Below are positions 39,037 through 48,117 of a stretch of DNA of 64,000 nucleotides, in pieces. The position numbers were made by a program, and so were the translations under genes. The stretch is from the NCBI GenBank assembly GCA_017460515.1, contig JAFUAY010000007.1, forward strand, positions 1 to 64,000, read 5' to 3'. Origin of the DNA: Prevotella sp. (GTDB taxonomy: Bacteria > Bacteroidota > Bacteroidia > Bacteroidales > Bacteroidaceae). The stretch's first letter is position 1, and each line of letters begins with the position of its first letter. The notes below the pieces were generated by a model that worked only from the letters and a program-made list of their open reading frames with translations, made no database searches and was not told the DNA's origin.

Positions 39037-40830
39037 CTATTCCTGAGAAGCACTCTCGGCGTCGATAGCCTTGATTTTCTCTTTGACCAGCTTCAGGTCG
39101 TCCTTCAGTTTCTCTACCTTGCGATTCATCTCGTCGATGAGGGAGTTGCCCTTCTTGGAAGAGGCACTGAGGAATCCGAGGTTGTTCTCGTAGGTCTGCA
39201 CCTCCTGCTTGATGGCGTCATACTGGCGAACCAGACGGGCGCGCTCGCTGTCGAGGGCCGCCTCGCCACGCTCTGCCACCTGCTTCAGGTTCTGCTTGAA
39301 GTTGTTCAGCCGACGCTTGGCCACATTGATATTGAGCTCCTTATAGAGCTTGTCGAGCACCTCGTGGTACTGCTTGTAGAGCTTGTCCTTCTCACGGAAA
39401 GGCACATGACCAATCGCGTTGTATTCCTCAACGAGCTTCTGAACAGCGGCCTGCAGGTCTTCCCCACCCTCTTCGGCAACTTTCTTCAGGCGCTCAATGA
39501 CGTTCTGTTTCTTCTCCAGGTTCTGACGCTCCTCATTGCGCTGATCGGCTCCCTGGGCATTGCGGGCCTCAAAGAACTTGTTGCAGGCAGCGAGGAACTC
39601 CTCCCACAGCTGGTCGCCCAACTTCTTTGGCACCATACCAATGGTCTTCCATTCCTTCTGCAGGGCGATGAGCTTATCGCTTGTTGAGCGCCAGTCGGTG
39701 CTGTCCTGCAAGGCCTTTGCCTTCTCGATGAGGGCACGCTTCTTGTCGGCATTCTCCTTGAAGGCGTCCTTCATGGTGCGGAAATACTCAGCCTTGGCAG
39801 TGAAGAACGAGTCGCAAGCGGAACGGAAGCGCTCGAAGATCTTCACGTTCATCTTCTGCGGAGCGAAGCCAATGGTCTTCCACTCTGCCTGGATGTCGAT
39901 AATCTCCTTGGTGCGCTGCTCCCATTCGGCACTGTTCTTGCTCTCCTGAGCGCAGATGGTCTCTACTTTCTCACAGAGCTCGGTCTTCTTCGCCAGATTC
40001 TCTTCCTCACGGGCACGCAGATCCTCGAAGTGCTGCTGGTGGCGCTTGTTGATAACGGTTGAAGCAGCCTTGAAGCGCTGCCATATTTCCTCACGCAGTT
40101 CCTTGGCCACAGGACCTACCTCGCGATATTCCTGATGGAGCTTCTGCAACTGATGGAAAGCGCTGATGACGTCTGTCTCGTCTGCCAGTTTCTCAGCAGC
40201 CTCGCAGAGATGGGTCTTTGCCTCCAGGTTCTTCTTGAAGTCGAGTTCGCGAGCCTCGCTGTTCAACTTCAGCAGGTCGTAGAACTGTTCTACATACAGC
40301 TGATAGTTGCGCCAGAGCTCGTTGGCACGCTCGGCAGGCACGTTCTTGATATCGCGCCACTCCTGCTGCAGGGTCTTGAACTCCTGATAGGTCTTGCTGG
40401 CCTCTTCAGGCGAGGTCACCATGGCCTTGATCTTTTCAATGATATCGAGTTTCTTCTTGAGGTTCTCCTCTTTTTCTGCTTCCTGTTCGCGGAACTGCTG
40501 CTGGCGACGCTCCTTGATAATACCCATCTCGGCTTTGAAAGCCTCCTCGGTATCGTCGGGCACCACCTGATACGTATCAGGATCTCCGCCTGCTTCGAGG
40601 TAAGCTTTCTGCTGTTCCTCGCGCTCGGCAATATGAAGCTTATAGAAGGTAGTCTTCAGATATTCCACCTCTTCTTTCTGCGGAACATCCTCGCCGTGGG
40701 CAATTTCTTTCACCCGCTCCAGCACTTCCTGCTTCGTCTGATACACTTTGTTAACTGTTTCTACAGCTGCTTCTGCAGCCACTTCCTGCTGTTCGCCCTG
40801 CATGAGGGCATTCTCTTGAGAGTCCATCAT
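39037..40830 (-). CDS. DUF349-repeat protein
   Basis: 597 residues, very acidic and basic, nearly all helical. Seven or so DUF349 repeats of about 75 residues, each with a core like FKTLQQEWRDIKNVPAERAN ELW, IQAEWKTIGFAPQKM and LIALQKEWKTIGMVPKKLGD QLWEEF (W-K-x-x-G...K). Starts with MMDSQENALMQGEQQEVAAE; coiled coil at the end (DEMNRKVEKLKDDLKLVKEK). DUF349 proteins are conserved in Bacteroidota without known function. Cytosolic. Promoter on the minus strand TAATTTTG (40881-40888). Confidence 0.93.
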   Translation of the reverse strand: MMDSQENALMQGEQQEVAAEAAVETVNKVYQTKQEVLERVKEIAHGEDVPQKEEVEYLKTTFYKLHIAEREEQQKAYLEAGGDPDTYQVVPDDTEEAFKAEMGIIKERRQQQFREQEAEKEENLKKKLDIIEKIKAMVTSPEEASKTYQEFKTLQQEWRDIKNVPAERANELWRNYQLYVEQFYDLLKLNSEARELDFKKNLEAKTHLCEAAEKLADETDVISAFHQLQKLHQEYREVGPVAKELREEIWQRFKAASTVINKRHQQHFEDLRAREEENLAKKTELCEKVETICAQESKNSAEWEQRTKEIIDIQAEWKTIGFAPQKMNVKIFERFRSACDSFFTAKAEYFRTMKDAFKENADKKRALIEKAKALQDSTDWRSTSDKLIALQKEWKTIGMVPKKLGDQLWEEFLAACNKFFEARNAQGADQRNEERQNLEKKQNVIERLKKVAEEGGEDLQAAVQKLVEEYNAIGHVPFREKDKLYKQYHEVLDKLYKELNINVAKRRLNNFKQNLKQVAERGEAALDSERARLVRQYDAIKQEVQTYENNLGFLSASSKKGNSLIDEMNRKVEKLKDDLKLVKEKIKAIDAESASQE

Positions 40831-40983
40831 TTAACTTGTTTAGTTACTGATATGGTTCGTTTGATCACATAAATTGGGTTCAAAATTACGAAAAAGTTGG
40901 GAGTTGAAAGCGTTCGGAGTAAGGAATTAGGAGTTAGTGGCTTAATTTTATACTTTCTTAACCACTTTTAACCCCATACTACA

Positions 40984-40994
40984 GCGGTAGCAAA
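40984..40994 (-). repeat. TTTGCTACCGC 3'-end motif, copy 1
   Basis: On the minus strand, 30 bases after the corA stop: TTTGCTACCGC preceded by GTAGAG. Others at 42167/42197, 49042 and 57691. Confidence 0.55.
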
Positions 40995-41023
40995 CTCTAC
41001 GCTCTACACTCTCAACTAAAACC

Positions 41024-41950
41024 TTACACCAGTCCTTTACGTCGCAGCATCCAATAGGCAAAGGCAGAGACGCCTACCGATATGGCAAGGGCCAAGGGGA
41101 ATCCGAGCGGATGGTCCTCCATCCCGTTGATGAGGTTCATGCCGAACAATGAAGCTATCAGCGTTGGGAACATCATGAGAATAGATACTGAGGTCAGCGT
41201 ACGCATCACCGTATTCATATTGTTATTGATGATGCTGCTGTAGGTATCCATCGTCGACTCCAGGATATCGCTATAGATGCTGGTGGTCTCACGTGCCTGT
41301 GTCATCTCGATGCTGACGTCCTCAATCAGGTCGGCATCCAGTTCGTCAATCTGCAGCTTGAACTTCAACTTCGACAGCAGGGTCTCATTGCCTCGGATGG
41401 AGGTCTGGAAATACGTGAGTGAGTCTTGCAGACGCGACAGACCTATCAGGCTCTCGTTGTTCACATCGCGATCCAGGTTGCGCTTGGCCTTGTCGATGAG
41501 GGAATTGATCTGCTTCAGTCGCTTCAGATACCATACGGCAGATGAATAGAACAGGCGGAAGATCATGTCGACATAATCGGTAAAGCCGGTGCCGCGCTTC
41601 TGCTGATAGCTGACGAAATCGATCATCATGTTCGTCTCGTAATAGCAGACGGTGATGGTGACGTCGCGCTTATGGATGATGCCCAAGGGCACAGTGGTAT
41701 AGGGGGTACGCGAACGAATCTCCTTGACGTAGGGAATACGCAGGATGATGAGCATCCATCCGTCGTCATATTCATAACGGGCCCGTTCGTCGGTATCGCT
41801 AATGTCAGTAATAAAATAATCGGGAATGCCGAACTGTTCTTCCAACTGGTGCTGGTCCTCTTCTGTAGGACACGTCACCTGTATCCAGCAATTAGGCTGC
41901 CACTCACTGAGTTGGCTGAGCCCACCTATAGTGTTCCAGAATGTCTTCAT
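41024..41950 (-). CDS. corA: CorA-family magnesium/divalent cation transporter
   Basis: 308 residues. Cytosolic N-terminal domain with CWIQVTCPTEEDQHQLEEQF and SDTDERARYEYDDGWMLIIL, long helix, then two C-terminal membrane segments: TLTSVSILMMFPTLIASLFG MN and HPLGFPLALAISVGVSAFAY WML, with the pore-entry GMN motif. Pentameric channel for Mg2+ (also Co2+, Ni2+). The promoter TACCTTTG (42121-42128) gives a leader near 170 bases with an inverted repeat that ends four bases before the ATG. Confidence 0.93.
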   Translation of the reverse strand: MKTFWNTIGGLSQLSEWQPNCWIQVTCPTEEDQHQLEEQFGIPDYFITDISDTDERARYEYDDGWMLIILRIPYVKEIRSRTPYTTVPLGIIHKRDVTITVCYYETNMMIDFVSYQQKRGTGFTDYVDMIFRLFYSSAVWYLKRLKQINSLIDKAKRNLDRDVNNESLIGLSRLQDSLTYFQTSIRGNETLLSKLKFKLQIDELDADLIEDVSIEMTQARETTSIYSDILESTMDTYSSIINNNMNTVMRTLTSVSILMMFPTLIASLFGMNLINGMEDHPLGFPLALAISVGVSAFAYWMLRRKGLV

Positions 41951-41954
41951 TGTT

Positions 41955-42007
41955 GCTAATCCGTTTTAGAATTGAAAAAATGACACTTTAGCGGCAAAGG
42001 GATTAGC
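41955..42007 (-). promoter_or_regulatory. Inverted repeat masking the corA ribosome-binding region
   Basis: GCTAATCC at 42000-42007 (minus) pairs with GGATTAGC at 41955-41962, eight perfect pairs, 37-base loop. The second arm ends four bases before the corA ATG at 41950, so pairing would block initiation. Whether this is a metal-responsive leader is unknown. Confidence 0.45.
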
Positions 42008-42166
42008 TGCCTTGCTCGCTATCCCCCAGCCTAACGTTTGTTATTATCCGCCGGGTAGTCGTCCATAATTATGTTTGTTTAGTTTGACTTATTGTTTGGT
42101 GCAATTCTGCAATTGCGGTGCAAAGGTAAGAAAAAAAGGGTAAAGTGAAAAACGAAAAATGAAAAA

Positions 42167-42208
42167 TTTGCTACCGCCAATGCATTTTATTCTCACGGCG
42201 GTAGCAAA
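42167..42208 (-). terminator. Terminator of pepD with perfect 12-bp stem
   Basis: TTTGCTACCGCC (minus, 42197-42208) and GGCGGTAGCAAA (42167-42178), then TTTTTC. It lies 17 bases after the pepD stop. It is the only full palindrome of the TTTGCTACCGCC motif; other sites have one arm. Confidence 0.8.
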
Positions 42209-42224
42209 TGACTTACTATTACCT

Positions 42225-43685
42225 TTATTTTACGGGTACGTCTTCGAGCGTTTTCTTCAGCAACTGCCAGAAGGGTTCCACGGTGGCGATGAGGGCGCGC
42301 TCGGTAGTGGTATGGGGCGACTTCATCGTAGGACCGAGGCTAACGACGTCGAGCCAGGGATACTTGCCCAGGATGACTGAGCACTCCAAGCCAGCGTGAT
42401 CGACCTGGATGATACCGTCTTCGCCAAACAGCTCCTTGTATTCCTTCAGCAGCAGGTGCAGGATCTCTGAGTCGGGATTAGGATCCCATCCGCCATAAGA
42501 GCCTGCCGTCTCGACCTTCATGCCTGCCATTGAGAAGCAGCTCTCCAGCATCTTCACCACATAGTCCTTCATATCCTCACGAGAGGAACGAGCCAGAATC
42601 TGAATGCTGGCCTTGCCCTCGGCGATATTGATGATGGCGAGGTTCGACGAGGTCTCTACCACATTGGGATAAGCAGGAATGAAACGGATGACGCCATCGT
42701 GACAAGCATAGATAGCATCGACGATATTGTCCTGAATCTCGACGGGCATCTCCGTCTTCGGGGTCTCTACCTCTTCAGCAAGGACTTCAACGCCCTGTGG
42801 CTCTATGAGCTTGAACTCATCATTGAAGGTAGCCTTCCAGTCAGCTGCCAGTTCCTTCAATGTGGCAACGTTCTCCTTGGGAAGCGTCAGCACAGCCTCA
42901 GCCTTGAAGGGGATGGCGTTACGCATATTGCCTCCATGCCAGCTTGCAAGACGAGCATCCAGCTCCTCGATGGCTTCGCGAACCATCTGCACCAGCAGTT
43001 TGTTGGCATTGCCGCGGCCCTCATGAATCTCAAGTCCTGAGTGTCCGCCACGCAGGTTCTTCACCGTCAGGCGCACAGCAGCATCGTCGGCATCGGTATC
43101 CACCTCTTTATACTCTAAGGTAGCGGTAACATCAATGCCACCAGCAGAACCGATGACAAACTTACCCCAGTGCTCAGAATCGAGGTTCAGCAGGATATCG
43201 CCCTGCAGTTCTCCCTCAGGCAGATCATTGGCACCAAACATACCCGTCTCTTCATCAGCTGTGATCAGGGCGTCAATAGGTCCGTGCTTCAAGGTCTTAT
43301 CCTCCATGATGGCCATGATAGATGCAACGCCCAGGCCATTGTCGGCACCCAGTGTAGTGCCTTTAGCCTTCACCCACTCACCATCTATCCAGGGCTGGAT
43401 AGGATCTGTCTCAAAGTTATGGGTAGACTCTGGTGTCTTCTGCGGCACCATATCCATGTGGGCCTGCAGGATGATTCCCTTGCGGTTCTCATAGCCGGGC
43501 GCAGCAGGCTTACGGAAATGGATATTCCCAGCGGGATCCTTCTCAGCGTAAACACCACACTGCTTGCCGAAGTCGAGCAGGAACGCTTGGATTTTCTCTA
43601 AATGTCCGCTTGGGCGCGGAACTTGTGTCAGTGCGTAGAAGTTCTTCCAGATGCACTGCGGTTTCAGGTTTTGAATTTCGTTCAT
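42225..43685 (-). CDS. pepD: Aminoacyl-histidine dipeptidase (PepD, M20)
   Basis: 486 residues. GIILQAHMDMVPQKTPE (zinc ligand HxD), GTTLGADNGLGVASIMAIME (bridging Asp), ALITADEETGMFGANDLPEG (Glu-Glu), LNLDSEHWGKFVIGSAGG and NLRGGHSGLEIHEGRGNANK, then the C-terminal DHAGLECSVILGKYPWLD with the last His. Cuts dipeptides, notably Xaa-His, in the cytosol. Complete; terminator directly after it, and 50 bases to the previous gene. Confidence 0.94.
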   Translation of the reverse strand: MNEIQNLKPQCIWKNFYALTQVPRPSGHLEKIQAFLLDFGKQCGVYAEKDPAGNIHFRKPAAPGYENRKGIILQAHMDMVPQKTPESTHNFETDPIQPWIDGEWVKAKGTTLGADNGLGVASIMAIMEDKTLKHGPIDALITADEETGMFGANDLPEGELQGDILLNLDSEHWGKFVIGSAGGIDVTATLEYKEVDTDADDAAVRLTVKNLRGGHSGLEIHEGRGNANKLLVQMVREAIEELDARLASWHGGNMRNAIPFKAEAVLTLPKENVATLKELAADWKATFNDEFKLIEPQGVEVLAEEVETPKTEMPVEIQDNIVDAIYACHDGVIRFIPAYPNVVETSSNLAIINIAEGKASIQILARSSREDMKDYVVKMLESCFSMAGMKVETAGSYGGWDPNPDSEILHLLLKEYKELFGEDGIIQVDHAGLECSVILGKYPWLDVVSLGPTMKSPHTTTERALIATVEPFWQLLKKTLEDVPVK

Positions 43686-43735
43686 AGTTCTTTAATTACC
43701 GTTAATGTTATTTTGTTTTTTCAGTTAAAGCTTTC

Positions 43736-44737
43736 TTACTCCATATAAACCTCGTCTTTACACCCCCTCGATATAAACATAAGCCTCATCCACGCATAGA
43801 CTCCAAGGAAGATGACGAGGAAGGTCTGCACCGTGTGGACGATGAGCACGAAGTAGAGTGCCTGCTCGTCGGCTACTCCATAGAGGATGAGCATGGTCTT
43901 TACTGCGAAATGCCAAGGACCGGCACCATTGGGTGTGGGAACCACAACAGCGATAGAGCCTACCACGAAGGAGACCAACGCACAGCCAAGGCCCAGATCA
44001 GAGGTAAAGTCGAAGCAGAAGAAGGTGAGGTAGTAATGCAGGAAATAGCTTGCCCAAATGCCAATGGTGAAGAACAAGAACAGCGGGAGGTTACGCACAT
44101 ACCTGAGTGAGAGAACACCTTCCCAGATTCCCGACAGCGTGGCCTTCACCTTATTATATATATAGAGCCGCTTCAGCAGTAAGTGAAGCAGGATGAGTGC
44201 TGCTATGCCACAGATAGCCGTAACCAGATAGCCCATCACGGAGAACCGCTGCAGAATACTGTCGACAGAGGTGCCCGTCTTCTCGAAGAACGTGCCAAAG
44301 ATGCTCATCTGGAACAGCAACGTGGAGCCTGTCACCAGCAACACCACCAGTGTGTCGACAGCACGCTCCGTAACTACCGTACCCAAGGCTTTGGGAAACG
44401 ATGTGCCCTCCCAACGCTTCAGCACACCACAACGGGCAAACTCGCCCACACGGGGGATGACGAGCGATACGGCATACGACAGGAAGATAGAATTCACTGC
44501 CACATTGCTGCGCACCTTCTCGCCAACAGGCTCCAGCGTCTGACGCCAGCGCCAGCCACGGAAGGCCTGAGCCAGAATACCGAAGGGGAACGACAGCAAC
44601 ATCCACGTCCAGTTCATCTCTTCCAACAGCACGTGACGGATGCTCTGGAAATCAAAGCCCCGATACATCCAGTAAAGGATGGCACCTCCCAACAATAGCG
44701 GGAGCAGTATATTGAATATCTGTTGAACTCTCTTCAT
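43736..44737 (-). CDS. Lysylphosphatidylglycerol synthase-like flippase-type membrane protein (UPF0104)
   Basis: 333 residues, eight membrane segments (IFNILLPLLLGGAILYWMYR, WMLLSFPFGILAQAFRGWRW, SIFLSYAVSLVIPRVGEFAR ...). GRVGEF-like IPRVGEFARC and VVPTPNGAGPWHFA are conserved. The family is the TM half of MprF-type proteins, thought to move lipids or glycolipids; no transferase domain is attached. Overlaps the regulator gene before it by four bases, so it is its operon partner. Confidence 0.85.
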   Translation of the reverse strand: MKRVQQIFNILLPLLLGGAILYWMYRGFDFQSIRHVLLEEMNWTWMLLSFPFGILAQAFRGWRWRQTLEPVGEKVRSNVAVNSIFLSYAVSLVIPRVGEFARCGVLKRWEGTSFPKALGTVVTERAVDTLVVLLVTGSTLLFQMSIFGTFFEKTGTSVDSILQRFSVMGYLVTAICGIAALILLHLLLKRLYIYNKVKATLSGIWEGVLSLRYVRNLPLFLFFTIGIWASYFLHYYLTFFCFDFTSDLGLGCALVSFVVGSIAVVVPTPNGAGPWHFAVKTMLILYGVADEQALYFVLIVHTVQTFLVIFLGVYAWMRLMFISRGCKDEVYME

Positions 44738-45897
44738 GAGGCTGCATTATTGGCTTGCGACAGTTTGGTCTTATACTCCTTGGGACCCGTGCCCTTATAT
44801 TGTCTGAAATTACGATAGAACGAGGTGCTACTGCTGAAGCCCGACTCTTCTGCCAACTCGCTGAGCTGCTTCTCCGGATGGTCAATCATCAGCTGGATAG
44901 CATAGTCAATACGCATGCGGTTGACATACTCTGTAAAGGTCACTCCCATCTCACGATTGATGGCCTGATAGATGTAGTTCCGATTGGTGTTCAGCAGCTT
45001 CACTAAATCGACAGTCTTGAAGTTGGGTTTCAGGAAGAGCTTCTCCTCGACCATCAACTGCTCAATACGCTGGCGCAGTTCGCGGACGGCAGGCTGCTCT
45101 GGGGCTACAGCATCAGCCTGCTGTTCATCACGTTCAATATCCTGAATGCTGAACTTCAGACGATAGCCCACATAGCCTACCACAAACAGCAACCCTGAGA
45201 ACAACAGCGAGGGAATTGCCAGGAGCCAGAGTGACTCATTAAACAACTGACGCCCCACGATATTCAGGATAAACGAGAAGAAAGCCGTGATCACGAAAGC
45301 ATGCAGCATGCGGTGGATGATAACCAGCGACTTATCGTCAGTATCGGCATAGAAGTTTGCCACCAGTTTCTCATACTGACGAAGGCGCATTCGTCCGTAA
45401 ACGAAAGTGGGCACCAGGAGCATGGCAAAGAAGAACTTACAGAAATCATGGAAGAACACCTGCATCTGTGCTAATCCCGTCAGTCCTTCACGCTGTCCCT
45501 CATAGAGATACTGCACGATGAACTGCTCAGTCTCAGCAGCACTCATCAGGAAATAAAGCAATCCTACCACACTACCCAATACGGCAGCAGGCATCAACAG
45601 GACCCAGCTCAAGGCATAGTACTTTTGGCGCGAGGTGAGCGAACAGATGTAGACATAATACAAGGGGTAGACAGCCAGGTTAGCTGTGCAATATAAGGTG
45701 TCTGTCAGCGGCATCCACGAAGTGCTATGATTGAAGAACACACAGTGTCCGAAATACAAAACCGCTGCTGTCAGAAAGAATATAAAAAGATGTACGCGAG
45801 AACGGCGGTTACCGTCTTCCCGCATTTCCAATGCCAGCATCGCTGTCCAAAACAGACAGACGAACAAAGGCATCACTGTGAATAACATAGCTTTCAT
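44734..45897 (-). CDS. Membrane-anchored AraC-type regulator (7TM N-terminus)
   Basis: 387 residues from the ATG at 45897 (the longer frame passes through the promoter). About six or seven hydrophobic segments at the N-terminus (MLFTVMPLFVCLFWTAMLAL, VHLFIFFLTAAVLYFGHCVF, YALSWVLLMPAAVLGSVVGL, LWLLAIPSLLFSGLLFVVGY), linker 270-290, then an HTH pair: TVDLVKLLNTNRNYIYQAIN and QLSELAEESGFSSSTSFYRN FRQYKGTGPKEYK. A one-component sensor in the membrane. Its promoter TAAATTTG (45903-45910) faces that of the lipoprotein gene, with direct repeats between. Confidence 0.88.
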   Translation of the reverse strand: MKAMLFTVMPLFVCLFWTAMLALEMREDGNRRSRVHLFIFFLTAAVLYFGHCVFFNHSTSWMPLTDTLYCTANLAVYPLYYVYICSLTSRQKYYALSWVLLMPAAVLGSVVGLLYFLMSAAETEQFIVQYLYEGQREGLTGLAQMQVFFHDFCKFFFAMLLVPTFVYGRMRLRQYEKLVANFYADTDDKSLVIIHRMLHAFVITAFFSFILNIVGRQLFNESLWLLAIPSLLFSGLLFVVGYVGYRLKFSIQDIERDEQQADAVAPEQPAVRELRQRIEQLMVEEKLFLKPNFKTVDLVKLLNTNRNYIYQAINREMGVTFTEYVNRMRIDYAIQLMIDHPEKQLSELAEESGFSSSTSFYRNFRQYKGTGPKEYKTKLSQANNAAS

Positions 45898-45968
45898 TAT
45901 TGCAAATTTACGCATTTTTATTGGCAACTGTCGCCTTTTTACTAAAAAATTAGGATTATAAAAGGTGT

Positions 45969-46007
45969 TTTTGCAAATATGAACGATTGTTTTGCAAATA
46001 TGAACGA
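45969..46007 (+). promoter_or_regulatory. Two 18-bp direct repeats, likely AraC-type operator
   Basis: TTTTGCAAATATGAACGA at 45969-45986 and again at 45990-46007, identical, 21 bases apart (two turns). They lie between the divergent promoters, next to the -33 region of the lipoprotein gene. Such direct repeats are what AraC-family proteins bind. Confidence 0.7.
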
Positions 46008-46048
46008 AAATAATTTCAATTTGTTTACATTAATTTAAACTAATTCCC

Positions 46049-46056
46049 TATCTTTG
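46049..46056 (+). promoter_or_regulatory. -7 box TATCTTTG of lipoprotein gene
   Basis: TATCTTTG with TTTAC 20 bases before; 55 bases before the ATG at 46111. Confidence 0.65.
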
Positions 46057-46110
46057 CCACGTAAAACTATTTAATAAGGAACACAAACAATCTAATCATT
46101 TATTTTAAAC

Positions 46111-48006
46111 ATGAAAACAATGAAAAAAATGAAATTTCTTTTGTGGTGCATGGCAATCGCTATGTGCACAGGTTTCACAGCTTGTTCGTCTGACTCTTCA
46201 GACGATAGTAATGAGACCCCTGGCGGTAACGATAAGAAAGAAGAAGTTACGCCTCCCACTCCTGACAACATGAAGTATGCTGCTCTCTCTGGCGTGGTGA
46301 CTGATGGCTACCAACCTATCAATGGCGTCAAGGTAGTCAGCGGAGCACAGTCTACGACAACAGGTCTGAACGGTTCTTTCTCATTAGACAAGATGAAAGT
46401 TGAGAATGGACGTGTCGTCGTTTCATTCGAAAAAGAAGGCTTTATGTCTGTGACCCGTTCATTCCCTCAAAGCGAGGTGAACCGAATGACCGTTGCCATG
46501 AAGCGTATTGATGCAACTGCCACTATAAACACATCTTATTCTACGCCTGTAACCATCTCGATGAGTTCTTACTCCTCTTCAGGGTCAAAGACAATGAAGG
46601 TGGAGTTGCCTACCTCTTATAAGAATGGTAATTCTCCCTATAATGGTGAGGTAAAGGCCGAGGCAGTCTATCTGAATCCTGACAATGAGAAATTTGCCAG
46701 CCAGATGCCTGGTGACCTGACCACTAACGAAGATAAGCAGCTGGTAAGCCTGGGTATGGTTGCAGTCGACCTGACAGGTTCGAATGGCGAGAAGCTGGAG
46801 TTGGGTGACGGACAGAAGGCAAAGCTGATCTTCCCCGTTCCTGACAATAAGAAGGAAGATGCTCCACAGACGATGCCTCTCTGGAGTTTCAACGAGTCGA
46901 CAGGTCTATGGGAAAAAGAAGAGGGCGTAGCTACTTACGATCCGACTCTTAATGCCTACGTGGGTGAGGTTAGCCACTTCTCTTGGCACAACCTAGATTA
47001 TGAGATGACCCGTGCAACGCTGAAGGTAAAGGTCGTTGACAGCAACGACAATCCCGTTTATGATGTTCCCGTTGACATTGATGGAGAGCGCGAGATTAAT
47101 ACCGACAAGAACGGTATCGCAACCTGTCTCGTACCCAGCGACACAAAGCTGTATGTACGTGTGAAATCAGAGGACTATGGCAACTATGCTATGGACTACT
47201 CAGAAGGTTGGGGTAATTATGATGCCAGCAAGGAAGCCAAACTTACCAATGTCAAACTGGATGGCGGCAGCACGAAAACAGTCACTCTTAAACTGCCCGC
47301 AAAGGCTCCACAAATCTCAGGTCATATCATCAATGAAGGTAGTGGCTCAAAGGTTTGCTCAGTGTATATCACTTTCGGCATGATGCAGCAGACTCAGGCC
47401 GTAGTAAGCGACCTTAACGGTGCCTTCATCACCTACGGACCTGCCTCCTATAAGGGCAAGGGTAAGGTTGTGGCATTGTTTGGCGATGGCACAATGGCTG
47501 AACAGGAGTTCGAACTGGATGGTACAGACAAGGTTGTGGACGTCACTGTGAACAACAGCAGCACATCTGGTGCAGGCATCATTCAGGTGACCGGTAATGG
47601 ATACAAGTTCAACTACAACCTCACAGATCCTATTTCTGGCACGTGGTCCAAGAATGGTACTAACCTGAGATTCTCGCTTCAGGACCTTACCGAGGAAATG
47701 GCAAAGACAGGAGATCACATGAGCATGTACTTCCACTATTTCAGTATCAATATTGAGAACTATGATGAAAGCAAATCAGAGTTTGATGGAGATTTCCACT
47801 TCGCTACTGAAGGTCATGGAGGTGGTCACGTTTCGCTGAACAGTGACAAACAGGTTAAGATCACTGTCACAAAGAGTGGTGACAAGTGGACCTTCAAGAT
47901 GAAGGGTATCAAGGGAGATCTGTACGACCAGAACAGGAATATCGATGACCAGAAGATTACCTTCGATGCCGAGTTCTCTGCTACAGTAACTGAATCAGCA
48001 AACTAA
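46111..48006 (+). CDS. Large lipoprotein with carboxypeptidase-regulatory-like domains
   Basis: 631 residues. Signal with lipobox, FTACSSD, then an acidic linker DSSDDSNETPGGNDKKEEVT. Repeated beta-sandwich units: AALSGVVTDGYQPINGVKVV SGAQSTTTGLNGSFSL (Cna_B/CarboxypepD_reg type), VKVVDSNDNPVYDVPVDIDG and ISGHIINEGSGSKVCSVYIT. The middle (150-310) recalls the FAM171-like extracellular module: SLGMVAVDLTGSNGEKLELG. The acidic start after Cys fits a surface-exposed Bacteroidota lipoprotein. Perhaps controlled by the divergent membrane regulator. Confidence 0.82.
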   Translation: MKTMKKMKFLLWCMAIAMCTGFTACSSDSSDDSNETPGGNDKKEEVTPPTPDNMKYAALSGVVTDGYQPINGVKVVSGAQSTTTGLNGSFSLDKMKVENGRVVVSFEKEGFMSVTRSFPQSEVNRMTVAMKRIDATATINTSYSTPVTISMSSYSSSGSKTMKVELPTSYKNGNSPYNGEVKAEAVYLNPDNEKFASQMPGDLTTNEDKQLVSLGMVAVDLTGSNGEKLELGDGQKAKLIFPVPDNKKEDAPQTMPLWSFNESTGLWEKEEGVATYDPTLNAYVGEVSHFSWHNLDYEMTRATLKVKVVDSNDNPVYDVPVDIDGEREINTDKNGIATCLVPSDTKLYVRVKSEDYGNYAMDYSEGWGNYDASKEAKLTNVKLDGGSTKTVTLKLPAKAPQISGHIINEGSGSKVCSVYITFGMMQQTQAVVSDLNGAFITYGPASYKGKGKVVALFGDGTMAEQEFELDGTDKVVDVTVNNSSTSGAGIIQVTGNGYKFNYNLTDPISGTWSKNGTNLRFSLQDLTEEMAKTGDHMSMYFHYFSINIENYDESKSEFDGDFHFATEGHGGGHVSLNSDKQVKITVTKSGDKWTFKMKGIKGDLYDQNRNIDDQKITFDAEFSATVTESAN

Positions 48007-48013
48007 ACCAAAG

Positions 48014-48050
48014 ATCTCTGTGAGCGTTTCCCCGAAACGCTCACAGAGAA
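48014..48050 (+). terminator. Strong hairpin after the large lipoprotein gene
   Basis: CTCTGTGAGCGTTT pairs with AAACGCTCACAGAG around a short CCCCG loop, 14 pairs, eight bases after the stop. The U run is weak, yet the stem is long. Confidence 0.75.
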
Positions 48051-48117
48051 GCCTTGAAACGCTAATAGCAAAGCCTTTTTAAATACTATCTAAAAAAAAT
48101 ACCAAACAACGCTTGAA

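Noticed and set aside
38926..39687. 253-codon plus-strand ORF
   Set aside because: Antisense to the DUF349 gene; long because its codon bias leaves few stops on the other strand.
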